A stretch of 64,000 nucleotides of DNA from Galeruca laticollis (GCA_963921935.1 OY998175.1:156424809-156488808); one strand, 5' to 3'; shown: positions 10,051 to 20,984, counted from the stretch's first letter. Notes: a model not told the origin generated them from the letters alone. Made by a program: numbers and translations.

Positions 10051-11162
10051 ATAAACAGAAACAAAAAAATGACTACTATTCAGTGGAACATTTAAGGTGT
10101 ATATACACATGTCGAAATTATTCAACTTGTAATTAAACAAACACTTCCACAAGTCATCTGCCTACAAGAGACAAACTTCAAAATAAATAAAAAATATTTT
10201 TCAAAACATTTTTATGCCTATCACAAAATCAGAACCAGTGGTGGCGTATCTATATATGTCAACTCAAATTTGAAATCAGAAGAAATCCCTATACAATCAA
10301 ACCTAGAAGTTGTCGCAGTTAAAATAAAGTCCCCAATACAATTTCCTATATGCAACATATACTCTCCATCAGATACGGAAATTACCTCCAAACAACTCGA
10401 ATCGTTAGTAGATCCAATTCCAAAATCAACGATTATAGTAGGTGATTTTAAAGCACATGGGGCTGTATGTCTACAGATAAAAGAGGTGAAGTCATAGATC
10501 ACCTTTTAAGCTCAACCAATCTTATATTACTTAATACGGGTGGAAAAACTCGCTTTAATTCAGTAACTGGTAATCATTCTGCCATAGATCTCTCTATATG
10601 TGAATACTCTTTAACTCCAAGCCTAAACTGGGAAGTTTTACCGCATATTTATGATAGTAATCACTGACCTACAATAATTAAAAATTACAAATCCAAAAGT
10701 ACCGATATATCCTTTTTAGAAAAATGGAAGACAGAAAATGCAGATTGGGAATCCTATCACAACATTATTAAAAACTCCCTACCGCATCTAGGGATATTGG
10801 TAGGTAATATCGACCTTGTCGTCGTAAAATTTACTACAATGCTGGTAAAAGCTGCGGAAGAAACTATAGGAAAGACAAGCAAACCAAAACGTAAACACAC
10901 AGTTCCATGGTGGAATATTGAATGTCAAGAAGCTTTGAAACTTCGCAAACATGCCTTCAGTGTTCTGTAAAAGCACCATACAGAGATATATCGTTAAAAA
11001 AAGTAAACGTGAGTCTTGGAAACAGTATATCTATTCAATAACCGATGATACTACTCCGTCTGAAATGTGGCAAAAGACTCGTAGAATCAAAGGTATTTCA
11101 TACCACCACAAGATACACTCTCTCAATATGAACGGAAATAATTTTTCCTCCTACGCCTATAG

Positions 11163-11727
11163 AAAGTACACACTTTCTTTCCTCAAATCAGGGAGGAAAC
11201 TCATACTTTCCCTCCCTGGGGAGGAAAAGTAAAAGTAACGTCATAGTACGCTATCAATGAAATAATGTTTGCAATTTCGAGACTAAAGTGGTCACTTTAG
11301 TCTCACATGTTAGAAACTATGTTAGACCCAAGGGATATAAAGGAACAGTTAAAATCCTAAGGGATTTGAAGTACAAATAAAAACGTACACCCCCGATGCA
11401 TAGCCAAGCATTTTAAAAGTCCATCCTCGATGCCCAGCCAAGATTCATAAAAGTCCATCCTCGATGCCCAGCCAAGTATTTTAGACGTCCATCCTCGATG
11501 CCCAGCCAAGTTTCGTAAAATAAGTAGTATTTATTAATTTTGTTTGTTAGTTTCATAAATAAATTATTGAAAATGTCTTGTTATTTGAGGCAGGCGGAAA
11601 AATCATATGTATAACATGGGTGTAAAGTGCCTTTTCCTCCCTCGAATGATTACTGCCCGACGCGTAGCGGAGGGCAGTAAACTTCATCCTCGGGAGGAAA
11701 AGTAGCACTTTCCTCCCTTGTTGTACA
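11163..11727. mobile_element. structured non-autonomous element with minisatellite core (type C)
   Basis: It splits the LINE ORF2 and is flanked by TATAG on both sides (11158-11162 and 11728-11732), a candidate 5-bp target duplication. From left to right: a hairpin-rich block of GGGAGGAAA / TTTCCTCCC arms, a 12-bp-arm perfect inverted repeat (11279-11304), about four 36-bp tandem units (11386-11521), and a nested palindrome (11630-11720) with GCACTTT, TTTTCCTCCC and ACTGCCC arms around a GCGTAGCG centre. There is no coding capacity. Superfamily unknown; Helentron-related HINE/DINE-1 elements also carry minisatellites. Confidence 0.6.
11386..11521 (+). repeat. 36-bp minisatellite (four units)
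   Basis: Units share CATCCTCGATGCCCAGCCAAG followed by a variable T/A-rich end and AAAAGT. The first unit has GATGCATAGCC. The same unit occurs about twice at 21141-21221. Confidence 0.9.
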
Positions 11728-12384
11728 TATAGCTATTACTGATGACTGACAAATAACAAACGCCTTAGCAGCTTCATTTCAGAAACACTCCAGTGACTTT
11801 ATGTACGACCCTATATTCATAGAAAATAAGAACAACCTAAAACAAGAGATAGTCATCACCTAAAACAATCATCCATTGAATTTAATACAAAGTATAAGTG
11901 AACTGAAAGAAGCACTTCATGATGTCAAAAACTCTAGTCCAGGACATTACGAATCTACCAGAAAACGCTGAACAATACTTTTGGGAGATGTACAATTTTC
12001 TATTCAGTACGAAGCAATTCCCTGAATTATGGAGAACAGCAATCGTAATTCCTCTTTTAAAATCAAACAACGATAAGTCGGTTCCGAGTTCTTATGGACC
12101 AATCTCTTCAACATCCACTATATGCAAGCTATTAGAAAAAATATTAAATAAACGTCTGCAGAACTTTTTGGAATCTAACAAATTAATATGTAAGCAACAA
12201 AGCGGATTTAGAAAAAACAGGAGTACAATGGACAACTTAAACTGGAATCCGTCGTAGATGAAACATTATTTGCGAGTAACCGTCAATTACTAGCTGTTTT
12301 CTTCGATATAGTGAAAGCCTACGATACTGTGTGGAAATATGATGTCCTATTAAAATTGAAACGGTGGGTTTTGATGGAAACTTC

Positions 12385-12567
12385 CTGGCATTCGAAGAGA
12401 AATGAGAAATATGTGAAAAGCAATTTTCTAGTAATGTTGAAATGACATGGGACTTACCTAGCGCACTTTCCAACGATTACATTCACCCCTAACACCCACC
12501 CTCAGGAGAAATTCCTGTCCTATATTACCTCAACACCTTCCAAAAAGTTCGTAATAAAATTTATATA
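12385..12567 (+). repeat. stray copy of the 134-bp repeat inside LINE RT
   Basis: Matches 3300-3480, including CTTACCTAGCGCA, CCAACGATTACATTCACCCC and AGGAGAAATTCCTG. It replaces the part of ORF2 that should encode the YADD active site. Confidence 0.8.
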
Positions 12568-13254
12568 CCTGCCCAAGTTGACATTACACGAAGAGAATTT
12601 ACAGTATGTAAGAGAACACAGATTCCTGGGAATGATACTCGATTCATAACTCACTTGGAACAGCAACATTCAACAACTTGAGAAATCATGCATGCAAAAT
12701 ATGAAAATTCTTAAAGTATCAGCAAATCATAATTGGGAAGCCGATACCACACAATTACTAACTGTATACAAACACAAATTTGAAGCAAACTAGATTATGG
12801 TTCTATAGTGTACTCTTCAGCCAAAGCCTGCCTACTGAAGCAACTGGACGTCATACAAAACACTGCTGAATTAAGGCTTGTACTTGGAGCTTACAGAACC
12901 AGTCCAGTGGAAAGCCTCTATGCGGGCGGAAGCTAACGAGCCTCCTCTTACAATCAGAAGGCACAAACTGAGTCTACAATGAGCAGCTAAAATCGGAGCC
13001 AATCCTAATAATCCTACTTATTCACATACCTTCTCTGATCATTTTCATTTCATTTTCGACCAAAAACCAAATCTGCATCATTTACGAATTATAGATTTCA
13101 ATTTCCCGAAAATTATCAAACAATGTTAACTATCCTTCCCCCTGGACCATAAAAATACCTAAAATGCAATACAAATCTTCTACTGTACCCTAAATCCAGT
13201 ATTCCGTTCCCCCTGATTTTAAATTTTTTTCAATAAATCAAAAACAAGTATAAA

Positions 13255-14067
13255 AGCCACCACCAAATACACACAGACGCATCAAAAACATCTCAAATGG
13301 AAGCAGGAGAAGCAGCTTTCGTCGACGAAACATCCACCTATCAGTTTCAGCTACCCAAGCAGTATTCCATATATTCGGCAAAATTGTTAGCAATCTCGGA
13401 AGCCCTGCAACATACATTACAACGGTACAACTCAAAGGCAGTCATTTTTACTGACTCCTTAAGTGCAATACAGGGAATATTGAGAGTATACCCAAACCAT
13501 ACATTGTTATGCCAAATTAAAACCGACCTTGAACAACTTCACAATATGAATAAACAAGTTGAGTTCGTGTGGATTCCATCCCACGTCGCTATAATAGGAA
13601 ATGAGAAAGCTGATCGGGAAGCTAAAGATGCCTGCATTATCAACAGAATACGAGTGGATAATGAACCCCCTGAAATTCCACATTTCGACATCAGAAGCTG
13701 TATTAAACAACATTCGACGGAAATATGGCAAAATTCTAAAGACAATAAACTCCAACGTGTCAACCCAAATCTACTACCAAAAGGGAAAATGTCACAAAAA
13801 CGACGGGATCAAGTGATACAGCATCGCATGAAAATAGGACACATCAAGTTAACCCACGAGTACCTATTAAAGAAAGAGCAACAAAAATTGTGCTTTGCCT
13901 CCGATACTCCTTTGACAGTAGAACATATTATTGTCGAATGCCCACTCTACCATCAGGAACGACTAGTAAGTGAACTTCCTTGTGAAATGAAAAGTGCGCT
14001 GGATTATGTAAACAGTGATAAAATGATTAAGTTTTCAAAATTAACTGATCTGGACAAATTAATATAG
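13255..14067 (+). pseudogene. RNase H and C-terminal domain of the I-like LINE
   Basis: The best-kept part of ORF2. RNase H landmarks are HTDASK (first catalytic Asp), a Glu in SAKLLAISEAL, FTDSLSAIQGI (Asp) and WIPSHVAIIGNEKADREAK (final His/Asp). A terminal Cys/His segment follows (LCFASDTPLTVEHIIVECPL). The frame is open from 13297 to 14067. RNase H degrades the RNA strand of the hybrid during target-primed reverse transcription. Confidence 0.85.
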
Positions 14068-14258
14068 TGCTTATTTGTTTTGTAAACTTAGATTAAGACT
14101 TTCCTCGCAATTATCCCGCCGCCAATAACCTTTCAAATATTTTGAATAAGCCTGTTTGCTACGAATTTGAATGAGAATAAATTCGAATTTATACTAGTGT
14201 TTTAAATGAAACTCACGGTTTCTAGTTAATTCCACAATATAATAAGAGTTATTGAAAA

Positions 14259-14314
14259 TTCTAAAAAATTGACAATTGTTTCGATAAATCAATATCATCG
14301 TCAGAATGACAGAA
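14259..14314 (-). ncRNA. hammerhead ribozyme (type I, Penelope-associated), copy 1
   Basis: On the minus strand: stem I strand TTCT...ATT, core CTGACGA (14304 to 14298), stem II GATA/TATC, GAAA (14282 to 14279), a minimal stem III 'CAATTG' closing on itself, cleavage triplet GTC, then the second stem I strand AAT...AGAA. Predicted cleavage is between 14271 and 14270. Very short stem III is characteristic of Penelope-element hammerheads. All core bases are present. Confidence 0.85.
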
Positions 14315-14569
14315 GTTACATTTGATTTGATAACTACCTGATGTTTAGTAGTTATTTCTGGCTAGACCAAGAAGTGACCTAACTTATGATTGACTTAATA
14401 TATGTTAATAGAAAAAAGGAGAAGATGTGATATTACAAATATTGAAGCTCAGATATTATTAGCCCTATGGTGATATCCTGGATATCATTTTTCCAATTAA
14501 GATCATTATAACTGTGCAATGATATAGAAAACCAGGAAAACCCTATCTGCTGATCCTTACAATTATCAC

Positions 14570-14903
14570 TTAAGAAGACAGTTTAATAGAGGAGAACTCC
14601 CTAGATTTATCTGTTCCATTGACGACTTCATATTGTGGGTTTCTTGATTGTCTTCTAATTTCCAATTCTTCAAGGAAATCCAGTTCTTGTGTCTTATCAC
14701 AAATATGTAGTACTTCTAGTTCTGTGTTAGGTGTCAATGAATGATTGGTGTCAAGTAGATGTTTTGCGTAGTGTGATTTATCTGGTTGTTTCAATCTGCA
14801 TGCCCGTAAGTGTTCACTGTATCGAATTTCAAAAATATCTAAGGGTCTGACCCAAATAGACAGCATTACATTCTGGACATTTGAGTTTATATATACCTGA
14901 CTT
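14570..14903 (-). pseudogene. GIY-YIG endonuclease domain of the Penelope-like protein
   Basis: Continues the RT frame after the TAG at 14904-14906. GIY is encoded at 14889-14897 and the YLG partner at about 14852-14860 (GIYKLKCPECNAVYLGQT), then RYSEH with the family's Arg, and a C-terminal helix DTNHSL...LEELEIRRQSRNPQ. One extra T near 14840 shifts the frame between the YLG motif and EIRYSEH. GIY-YIG nucleases nick target DNA for Penelope-like elements. Confidence 0.85.
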
Positions 14904-16784
14904 CTATAATAGTGGTATTTTTGTTTTTACATTTAACAATTTTGTACTAACGTTACTTTCTGTTTTAAAAGAAATTGTTGTATTCGTTGCTGGAGATATT
15001 ATCTTTGAAATATTATTAGAAATATTTCCTACACATGTGATAGTTTTATAAGTTTTTATTTCATCAGCTTGTTTAGGAAATATTAGTTGTAATGCCACTT
15101 TTTCCTCTTTTCCACTAATTAGCTTATTTATCATATCTAATGGATAACCGTTAGATGTTGCTATTTGTCTAATTGTATTAATCTCTCTATCAAAATTACA
15201 TTTGTTCATAGGAACTGAAAAAGCTCTTTGTATCATTGAATTATATGCCGCTAGTCTGTGTGACATAAGGTGATTGGAATTGAATGAAATTGTCACATCA
15301 GTCTGTGTTGGTTTTCGGTAAATTGAATAATCAAGTACATTATTAACTCTTTGAAATTTTGAATCAAGAAAATTGACTGAGCTATTTTCTTCAATTTCTA
15401 ATGTAAATTCAATTTTTGGGTGTAAATTATTGATGTGGTTGAAAAATACATCTAATTGTCGTTCACTACCCATAAAACAAGCTAATATGTCATCTACATA
15501 TCTATACCAAAATAAAACAATTTTCGAAATATTACTTTCAAAGATCTTTCTTTCTAAATTGTGCATAAAAATGTTTGCTAAAATAGGTGATATAGGGCTT
15601 CCCATTGGTAAACCTTCATTTTGTTTATATATCTTATTGTCAAATGTGAAATAATTCTGATTAATGCATACATCAAATAAATTAAGTATATCTGATATTA
15701 TTCCTGGATCAATATTTTTATCTTCTAGTAATTTTCTTACAAGTATTAGACGTTCTTTAGGAGGAATTTTAGTGAACATATTAGTTACATCGAACGAAAT
15801 AAGTTTATAGTTATCTTGCAAGTGGATTACTTTCAACTTTTTGATTAGTTCTATTGAATTTCTAATTGAGTACTGAGATTCATATCCGTAACTATTGAGT
15901 ATATTGTTGAGCCTCTTTGCCAATAGATTATTAGCAGCATTAGAATAAGGAACTACAGGTCTAATTGGTTTCGTTATTTTATGTAATTTAACGGTTCCAT
16001 ATAATTGTGGACAATGAGGATTCTTATGTATGATAGACCTCTTTTCGTAATCACTTAAAACATAATTTGAATTATTAACAATATCCCTTACATTATTATA
16101 AAACTTTTCTGTTAGATCTGCTTTAAGAACTTTCACATCGCTAGATTCTATAAAGTTATATATTTTGGAATTGTAATTTTCAGTTGTCAAAATGACAATT
16201 GTGTTCCCCTTATCAGATTTTGTAACTGTTAGGTTATTATCTTCTACCTTCTTTTTGATTGCATTTAAAACTGTAATGTCATTTTTTGTTTGACGTTCAA
16301 CTTTTGAAGGTTCAATATTTTTGATTAAATTGGTAATTTTTAATTTCTCATAAAGAAAATTATTTGAATTATATTTTAAATCTATTTCTGACTCTGTAGC
16401 TATAATTTGTTTAATATTATTCGTAAATTTTGGTCGTATGCTGTACTTTAAACCTTTATTTAAAAATGCTATTTCACTATCTGTAAAATTAGTGTCTGAA
16501 AGGTATTCAAATCGTGGTGCAAAGTGTGTTGGTATGTAAGTACCTACAGTTTCATGATGTTTTGAGTATTGAATTTTTTGTTGTGGGTGTTCAAGATTTT
16601 GGAGCTTCTTTTCTTGTTTCTTAAATTTCTTATGCTTCATCGTGCTGACACTTTCTCTAATTTTGTCATCCAAACAGTCAAATTCTGCTGGATGTAATTG
16701 GAATGTGAGTTCTGAATGTACAACTTTTATGTAGTTGTCTAAGGAGTCTCTAACTTTGAACCATTCCTTACATTCTCCTTTCAT
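14904..16784 (-). CDS. Penelope-like reverse transcriptase (626 codons)
   Basis: Open from ATG 16784. RT landmarks: KSDKGNTIVILT in the N-terminal part; PQLYGTVKLHK and IRPVV (~residues 260-280); FDVTNMFTKIP (~331, first catalytic Asp); GLPMGSPISPILANIF (~392); YRYVDDILACF (YVDD, ~428); and a thumb FLDSKFQ...YRKPTQTDV. It ends at a TAG that replaces the AAG present in the right copy, cutting off the GIY-YIG domain. Penelope RTs are related to telomerase and act with the linked nuclease. Confidence 0.9.
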   Translation of the reverse strand: MKGECKEWFKVRDSLDNYIKVVHSELTFQLHPAEFDCLDDKIRESVSTMKHKKFKKQEKKLQNLEHPQQKIQYSKHHETVGTYIPTHFAPRFEYLSDTNFTDSEIAFLNKGLKYSIRPKFTNNIKQIIATESEIDLKYNSNNFLYEKLKITNLIKNIEPSKVERQTKNDITVLNAIKKKVEDNNLTVTKSDKGNTIVILTTENYNSKIYNFIESSDVKVLKADLTEKFYNNVRDIVNNSNYVLSDYEKRSIIHKNPHCPQLYGTVKLHKITKPIRPVVPYSNAANNLLAKRLNNILNSYGYESQYSIRNSIELIKKLKVIHLQDNYKLISFDVTNMFTKIPPKERLILVRKLLEDKNIDPGIISDILNLFDVCINQNYFTFDNKIYKQNEGLPMGSPISPILANIFMHNLERKIFESNISKIVLFWYRYVDDILACFMGSERQLDVFFNHINNLHPKIEFTLEIEENSSVNFLDSKFQRVNNVLDYSIYRKPTQTDVTISFNSNHLMSHRLAAYNSMIQRAFSVPMNKCNFDREINTIRQIATSNGYPLDMINKLISGKEEKVALQLIFPKQADEIKTYKTITCVGNISNNISKIISPATNTTISFKTESNVSTKLLNVKTKIPLL

Positions 16785-17435
16785 CCTTAGACAACTACAT
16801 TAAAGTTGTACATTCAGAACTCACATTCCAATTACATGCAGTAGAATTTGACTGTTTGGATGACAAAATTAGAGAAAGTGTCAGGACGATGAAGCATAAG
16901 AAATTTAAGAAACAAGAAAAGAAGCTCCAGAATCTTGAACACACACAACATAAAATTCAATACATCATGAAACTTAAGTACCTACATACCAACACACTTT
17001 GCACCACGATTTGAAAACCTTTCAGACACTAATTTTACAGATAGTGAAATAAAATTTTTAAATCAAGGTATAAAGTACAGCGTACTACCAATATTTACGA
17101 ATAATTTTAAACAAATTATAGTTACAGAGTCAGAAATAGCTTTAAAATCTAATTCAAATAATTTTCTTTATGAGAAATTAAAAATTGCTAATTTAATCAA
17201 AAATATTGAACCTTCAAAAGTTAAACGTCAAACAAAAAATGACATTACAGTTTAAAATGCAATCAAAAAGAAGGTAGAAGATAATAATCTAACAGTTACC
17301 AAATCTGATAAGGGGAACACAACTGTAATTTTGACAACTGAAAATTACAATTCCAAAATATATAACTTTATAGAATCTAGCGATGTGAAAGTTCTTAAAG
17401 CAGACCCAACAAAAAAGTTTTCTAATAATGTGAGG

Positions 17436-17523
17436 GATATTGTTAATGAAATTAACTGTCTCGACCCTTACTTCGTGGAATATGCTCATATTAGTGTTTT
17501 TTAATGAAACTGATATTGTTAAT
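17436..17523 (-). mobile_element. 64-bp Penelope-end insertion with 12-bp target duplication
   Basis: GATATTGTTAAT occurs at 17436-17447 and 17512-17523, flanking 64 bp absent from the left copy. The insert matches, in reverse, the outermost end of the right copy (about 19622-19690). It is a severely truncated element insertion, and it places the true 3' terminus of the family near 19690. Confidence 0.85.
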
Positions 17524-17947
17524 AATTCAAATTATCTTTTAAGTGATTACGAAAAGAGGTCTATCATACATAAGAATCCTCATTGTCCACAATTATATGG
17601 AACCATTAAATTACATAAAATAACGAAACCAATTAGACCTGTATTTTCTTATTCTAATGCTGCTAATAATATATTGGCAGAGAGGCTCAACAATATACTC
17701 AATAGTTACGGATATGAATCTCAGTACTCAATCAGAAATTCAATAGAACTAATCAAAAAGTTGAAAGTAATCCACTTGCAAGATAACTATAAACTCATTT
17801 CGTTCGATGTAACTAATATGTTCACTAAAATTCCTTCTAAAGAATGTCTAATACTTGTAAGAAAATTACTAGAAGATAAAAATATTAATCCAGGAATAAT
17901 ATCAGATATACTGAATTTTTTTTATGTATGACTTAATCAGAATTATT

Positions 17948-18219
17948 AGTGTTTTTAAATGAAACTCAAGGTCTCTAGTTAATTCCACAATATAATACAA
18001 GTTATTGAAAATTCTAAAAAATTGACAATTGTTTCGATAAATCAATATCATCGTCAGAATGACAGAAGTTACATTTCATTTTATGCCTACCTGATGTTTA
18101 GTAGTTATATTTGGCTAGACCAAGAAGTAACCTAACTTGTGATTGGCTTATTATATGTTTATAGAAAAAAGAAGATGTGATATTACAAATATTGAAGCTT
18201 AGATATTATTAGCCCTATG
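17948..18219 (-). mobile_element. 272-bp Penelope end fragment inserted in RT
   Basis: Absent from the left copy. It matches the non-coding end of the element (compare 14190-14470 in the same orientation) and contains a full hammerhead. About 15 bp of the RT sequence were lost at the site and no target duplication is visible. Confidence 0.85.
18012..18067 (-). ncRNA. hammerhead ribozyme, copy 2
   Basis: Same sequence as copy 1 in core, stems II and III and the GTC cleavage triplet, with the same TTCT/AGAA stem I strands. It lies inside the 272-bp inserted fragment. Confidence 0.85.
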
Positions 18220-19527
18220 AGATATATATCCAAAATGAAGGTTTACCAATGGGAAGCCCTATATCACCTATTTTAGCAAACATGTTCATGGACAATTTAG
18301 AAAGAAAGATCTTTGAAAGTAATATTTCGAAAAATGTTTTATTTTGGTATAGATATGTAGATGACATATTAGCTTGTTTTGTGGGTAGTGAACGACAATT
18401 AGATGTATTTTTCGACCACATCAATAATTTACACCAAAAACTTAAATTTACATTAGAAATTGAAGGAAATAGCTCAATCAAGTTTCTTGATTTAAAAATT
18501 CAAAGAGTTAATAATGTACTTGGTTATTCAATTTACCGAAAACCAACACAGACTGATGTGACAATTCCATTCAATTCCAATCACCCTATGTCACACAGAC
18601 TAGCGGCATATAATTCAATGATACATAGAGCTTTTTGAGTTCCTATGAACAAATGTAATTTTGATAGAGAATAATACAATTAGACAAATAGCAACATCTA
18701 ACGGTTATCCATTAGATGTGATAAATAAGCTAATTAGTAAAGAAGAGGAAAAAGTGGCATTACAACTAATATTTCCTAAACAAGCTGATGAGATAAAAAC
18801 TTATAAAACCATCATATATGCAGGAAATATTTCTAATAATATTTCAAAGATAATATCTCCAGCAACGAATACAACAATTTCTTTTAAACAGAAAGTAACG
18901 TTAGTACAAAATTGTTAAATGTAAAAACAAAAATACCACTATTAAAGAAGTCAGGTATATATAAACTCAAATGTCCAGAATGTAATATTTGGGTCAGACC
19001 CTTAGGAATTTTGAAATCCGATACAGTGAACACTTTCGAGCATACAAATTAAAACAACCAGATAAATTCCACTACGCAAAACATCTACTTGACACCAATC
19101 ATTCATTGACACCGAACACAAAACTAGGAGTGCTGCATATTTGTGAAAAGAAACAAGAACTGGATTTCCTTGAAGAATAGGACATTAGAAGACATTTTAG
19201 AAACCCACAATATGAAGTTGTCAATGAACAGTTGAATCTAGGGAGTTCTCCACTAATAAACTGTCTTCTTAAGTGATAATTGTAAAGATCAGCAGATATA
19301 GTTTTCCTGGTTTTCTATATCTTTGCACAGTTATACTGATCTTAATTGGAAAAATGATATCCAGGATATCACCATAGGGCTATCAATATCTAAGCTTCAA
19401 TATTTGTAATATCACATCTTCTCCTTTTTTCCATTAACATATATTAAGTCAATCACATGTTAGGTCACTTCTTGGTCTAGCCAAAAATAACTACTAAACA
19501 TCAGGTAGGTATCAAATGAAATGTAAC

Positions 19528-19583
19528 TTCTGTCATTCTGACGATGATATTGATTTATCGAAACAATTGTCAATTTCTTAGAA
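19528..19583 (+). ncRNA. hammerhead ribozyme, copy 3
   Basis: Core CTGACGA, stem II GATA/TATC, GAAA, CAATTG mini-stem III, GTC triplet, and stem I TTCT/AGAA plus ATT/AAT. It sits about 270 bp after the coding end of the right Penelope-like copy, the same relative place as copy 1. Confidence 0.85.
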
Positions 19584-19699
19584 TTTTCAATAACTTTTAT
19601 CATATTGTGGAATTAACTAGAAACCATGAGTTTCATTTAAACACTAATATGAGCAGATTTCACGAAGTAAGGGTCGAGAGAGTGCATTTCAAATTTATA

Positions 19700-20984
19700 C
19701 GATAAAAAATTGAAAAACATCGAAAATAAAAGTTAGTACTTCAAAATAGCTAACGGTTAGGACATCAAACCATATAAAGAAGAATTCCGGTTATACCGTT
19801 TCATTATTTAGCTGCTTATATATTTTCACACGTTAAGTATTGCTTTTTTTCCAGTCCACTTATTAAATATGTGGATTTTAGGTATCAAATATTGTCAAAG
19901 GTTTTGGAAACTTCCAACCTATAAAATATAATCAAGTTTATGATTTGAAGATATACCAAAAAATATTTAAATAACTCCTATTTACGTTTTAATAATTTTA
20001 CTATAATAGAAATATAATAAAGCTTGTTTTAGAGATGTATGTTTTGTTTCAAATGAAATTTTCATGGAACCTCATCGGATTTTAACTCTATTTGAACAAT
20101 TGGAGCACATAAAGAGCACTTGTCTACGCACCCTCGTATTAAATGAATTTATCTTGGTATTATTTATCAGAACAAGAAAAAAGGTCTTCTATCAGTAATA
20201 AAAATAAGGTGAAGGCTGAAACATTCGAAAAGGAAATAATCCATCTAAAACATCAAAGCCTATATATCGCCATCCAATTTATTTTAACAAGGGCGATCTC
20301 TTTTCCGTCACACACTAACAAGTTGGTGGCCCTCATTGCTACACTCATCAGTATCCATAAGAGATGAGCTGTCGCTTATAGAGAATTCTCCCAAGAGTGG
20401 CCAATTCTAATATAACTTTTCTCCGATGCTGTTACTTTCAGCTACCGGAATTTTTATTATGTTTGACGGTACTAAATTATTACCTAACAGTGTTAGTTGT
20501 CGACGCCGTAGTTTTTGAGATAAAGGTAAGCTTTGTTAGTAAATATGCTATAGGCTTGCGTTTACTCCAACCAGAACTATAATTCTTTTGAAACAAAGTT
20601 ATTGGACACATCTTTGACTCGTAATCCGCTCGAAATAATCATACTTGACGTACCCAGCACATGTAATGAAGCTATTAATTTTCACCCAAAATGTTTTTTC
20701 TAATAGTTTACTTGAAATAGTTTTTAATTTCTTTAATAACAATCATTTGATTAAATTGAACAAAACAATTGATTCCTCGTATTAAAATACATGGTACTGC
20801 ATAATTTTTTCCATACATTCACTGTAAACCAAAATTTATAATTTTTTGGTCAGGACCGCAACATTTTTAACATGCTTCCATGAAAAATTCTATAATTACG
20901 AAACTGAATTAATGAATGTTTATTTATAGTCTATAAATACATACATAGATACATGTTCACATAATAGTATATTACGTAACGAGT
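19700..20984. other. no gene recognised
   Basis: AT-rich sequence with only short open frames without recognisable motifs. No repeat partner seen in the window. Confidence 0.5.

Larger units (their letters stand above)
10069..14067 (+). pseudogene. LINE ORF2: endonuclease, RT and RNase H
   Basis: Begins ATG 10069 (MTTIQWNI, then a TAA). Endonuclease landmarks are QVICLQETNF, IIVGDF and, after a frameshift, HSAIDLSICE (10467-10667). RT landmarks are LWRTAIVIPLLK, SSYGPISS, QQSGFRKNRSTMDNL (11919-12257) and VFFDIVKAYDTVW (~12297-12335). The YADD block is missing: coding sequence breaks off at ~12385 where the 134-bp repeat is found, and resumes at ~12568 in the thumb (REHRFLGMILDS). RNase H follows. 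The enzyme would nick DNA and copy element RNA, but this copy is dead. Confidence 0.8.
8230..14190 (+). mobile_element. I-like LINE (non-LTR retrotransposon), decayed
   Basis: Gene order: 5' leader (8230-8747), ORF1 with CCHC knuckle, ORF2 with apurinic-type endonuclease, RT and RNase H, then a short 3' tail with no clear poly(A). An RNase H after RT is diagnostic of the I group and relatives. Frameshifts, stops, a 565-bp insertion at 11163-11727 and a repeat-filled gap at 12385-12567 make it inactive. Confidence 0.85.
14190..16790 (-). mobile_element. Penelope-like element, left copy
   Basis: Minus-strand Penelope-like retroelement: RT gene, GIY-YIG endonuclease tail, and a ~370-bp non-coding end with a hammerhead ribozyme. 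It is the left arm of a head-to-head inverted pair with 16795-19690. The 5' end is truncated near the first Met of the RT. Only two coding lesions are visible, so it is the younger-looking copy of the family here. Confidence 0.9.
16795..19260 (+). pseudogene. Penelope-like RT and GIY-YIG, right copy, disrupted
   Basis: Recognisable pieces: NCPQLYG-like and FDVTNMFTKIP (17440-17931), MGSPISPILANMF with YRYVDDILACF (18249-18638), the thumb tail (18661-18918), then GIYKLKCPECN and the nuclease tail RYSEHFRAYKLKQP (18940-19180). Early deletions, stops, two insertions and a loss between the GIY and YLG halves make it non-functional. Where the left copy has TAG, this copy has AAG. Confidence 0.85.
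16795..19690 (+). mobile_element. Penelope-like element, right copy (inverted partner)
   Basis: Plus-strand copy, nearly identical to the left one read backwards. It starts at TTAGACAACTACAT, about 45 bp short of the left copy's start, so the loop of the giant palindrome is about 50 bp. Two insertions of the element's own end sequence interrupt it (17448-17511 and 17948-18219). The 3' non-coding end carries a hammerhead ribozyme. Confidence 0.9.

Noticed and set aside
11386..11521. 36-bp repeats as a CRISPR array
   Set aside because: Units are adjacent without unique spacers, sit in a eukaryotic transposon, and recur at 21141.
20143..20582. Two short plus-strand frames as small genes
   Set aside because: Hydrophobic translations without motifs, in AT-rich spacer where frames of this length arise by chance.
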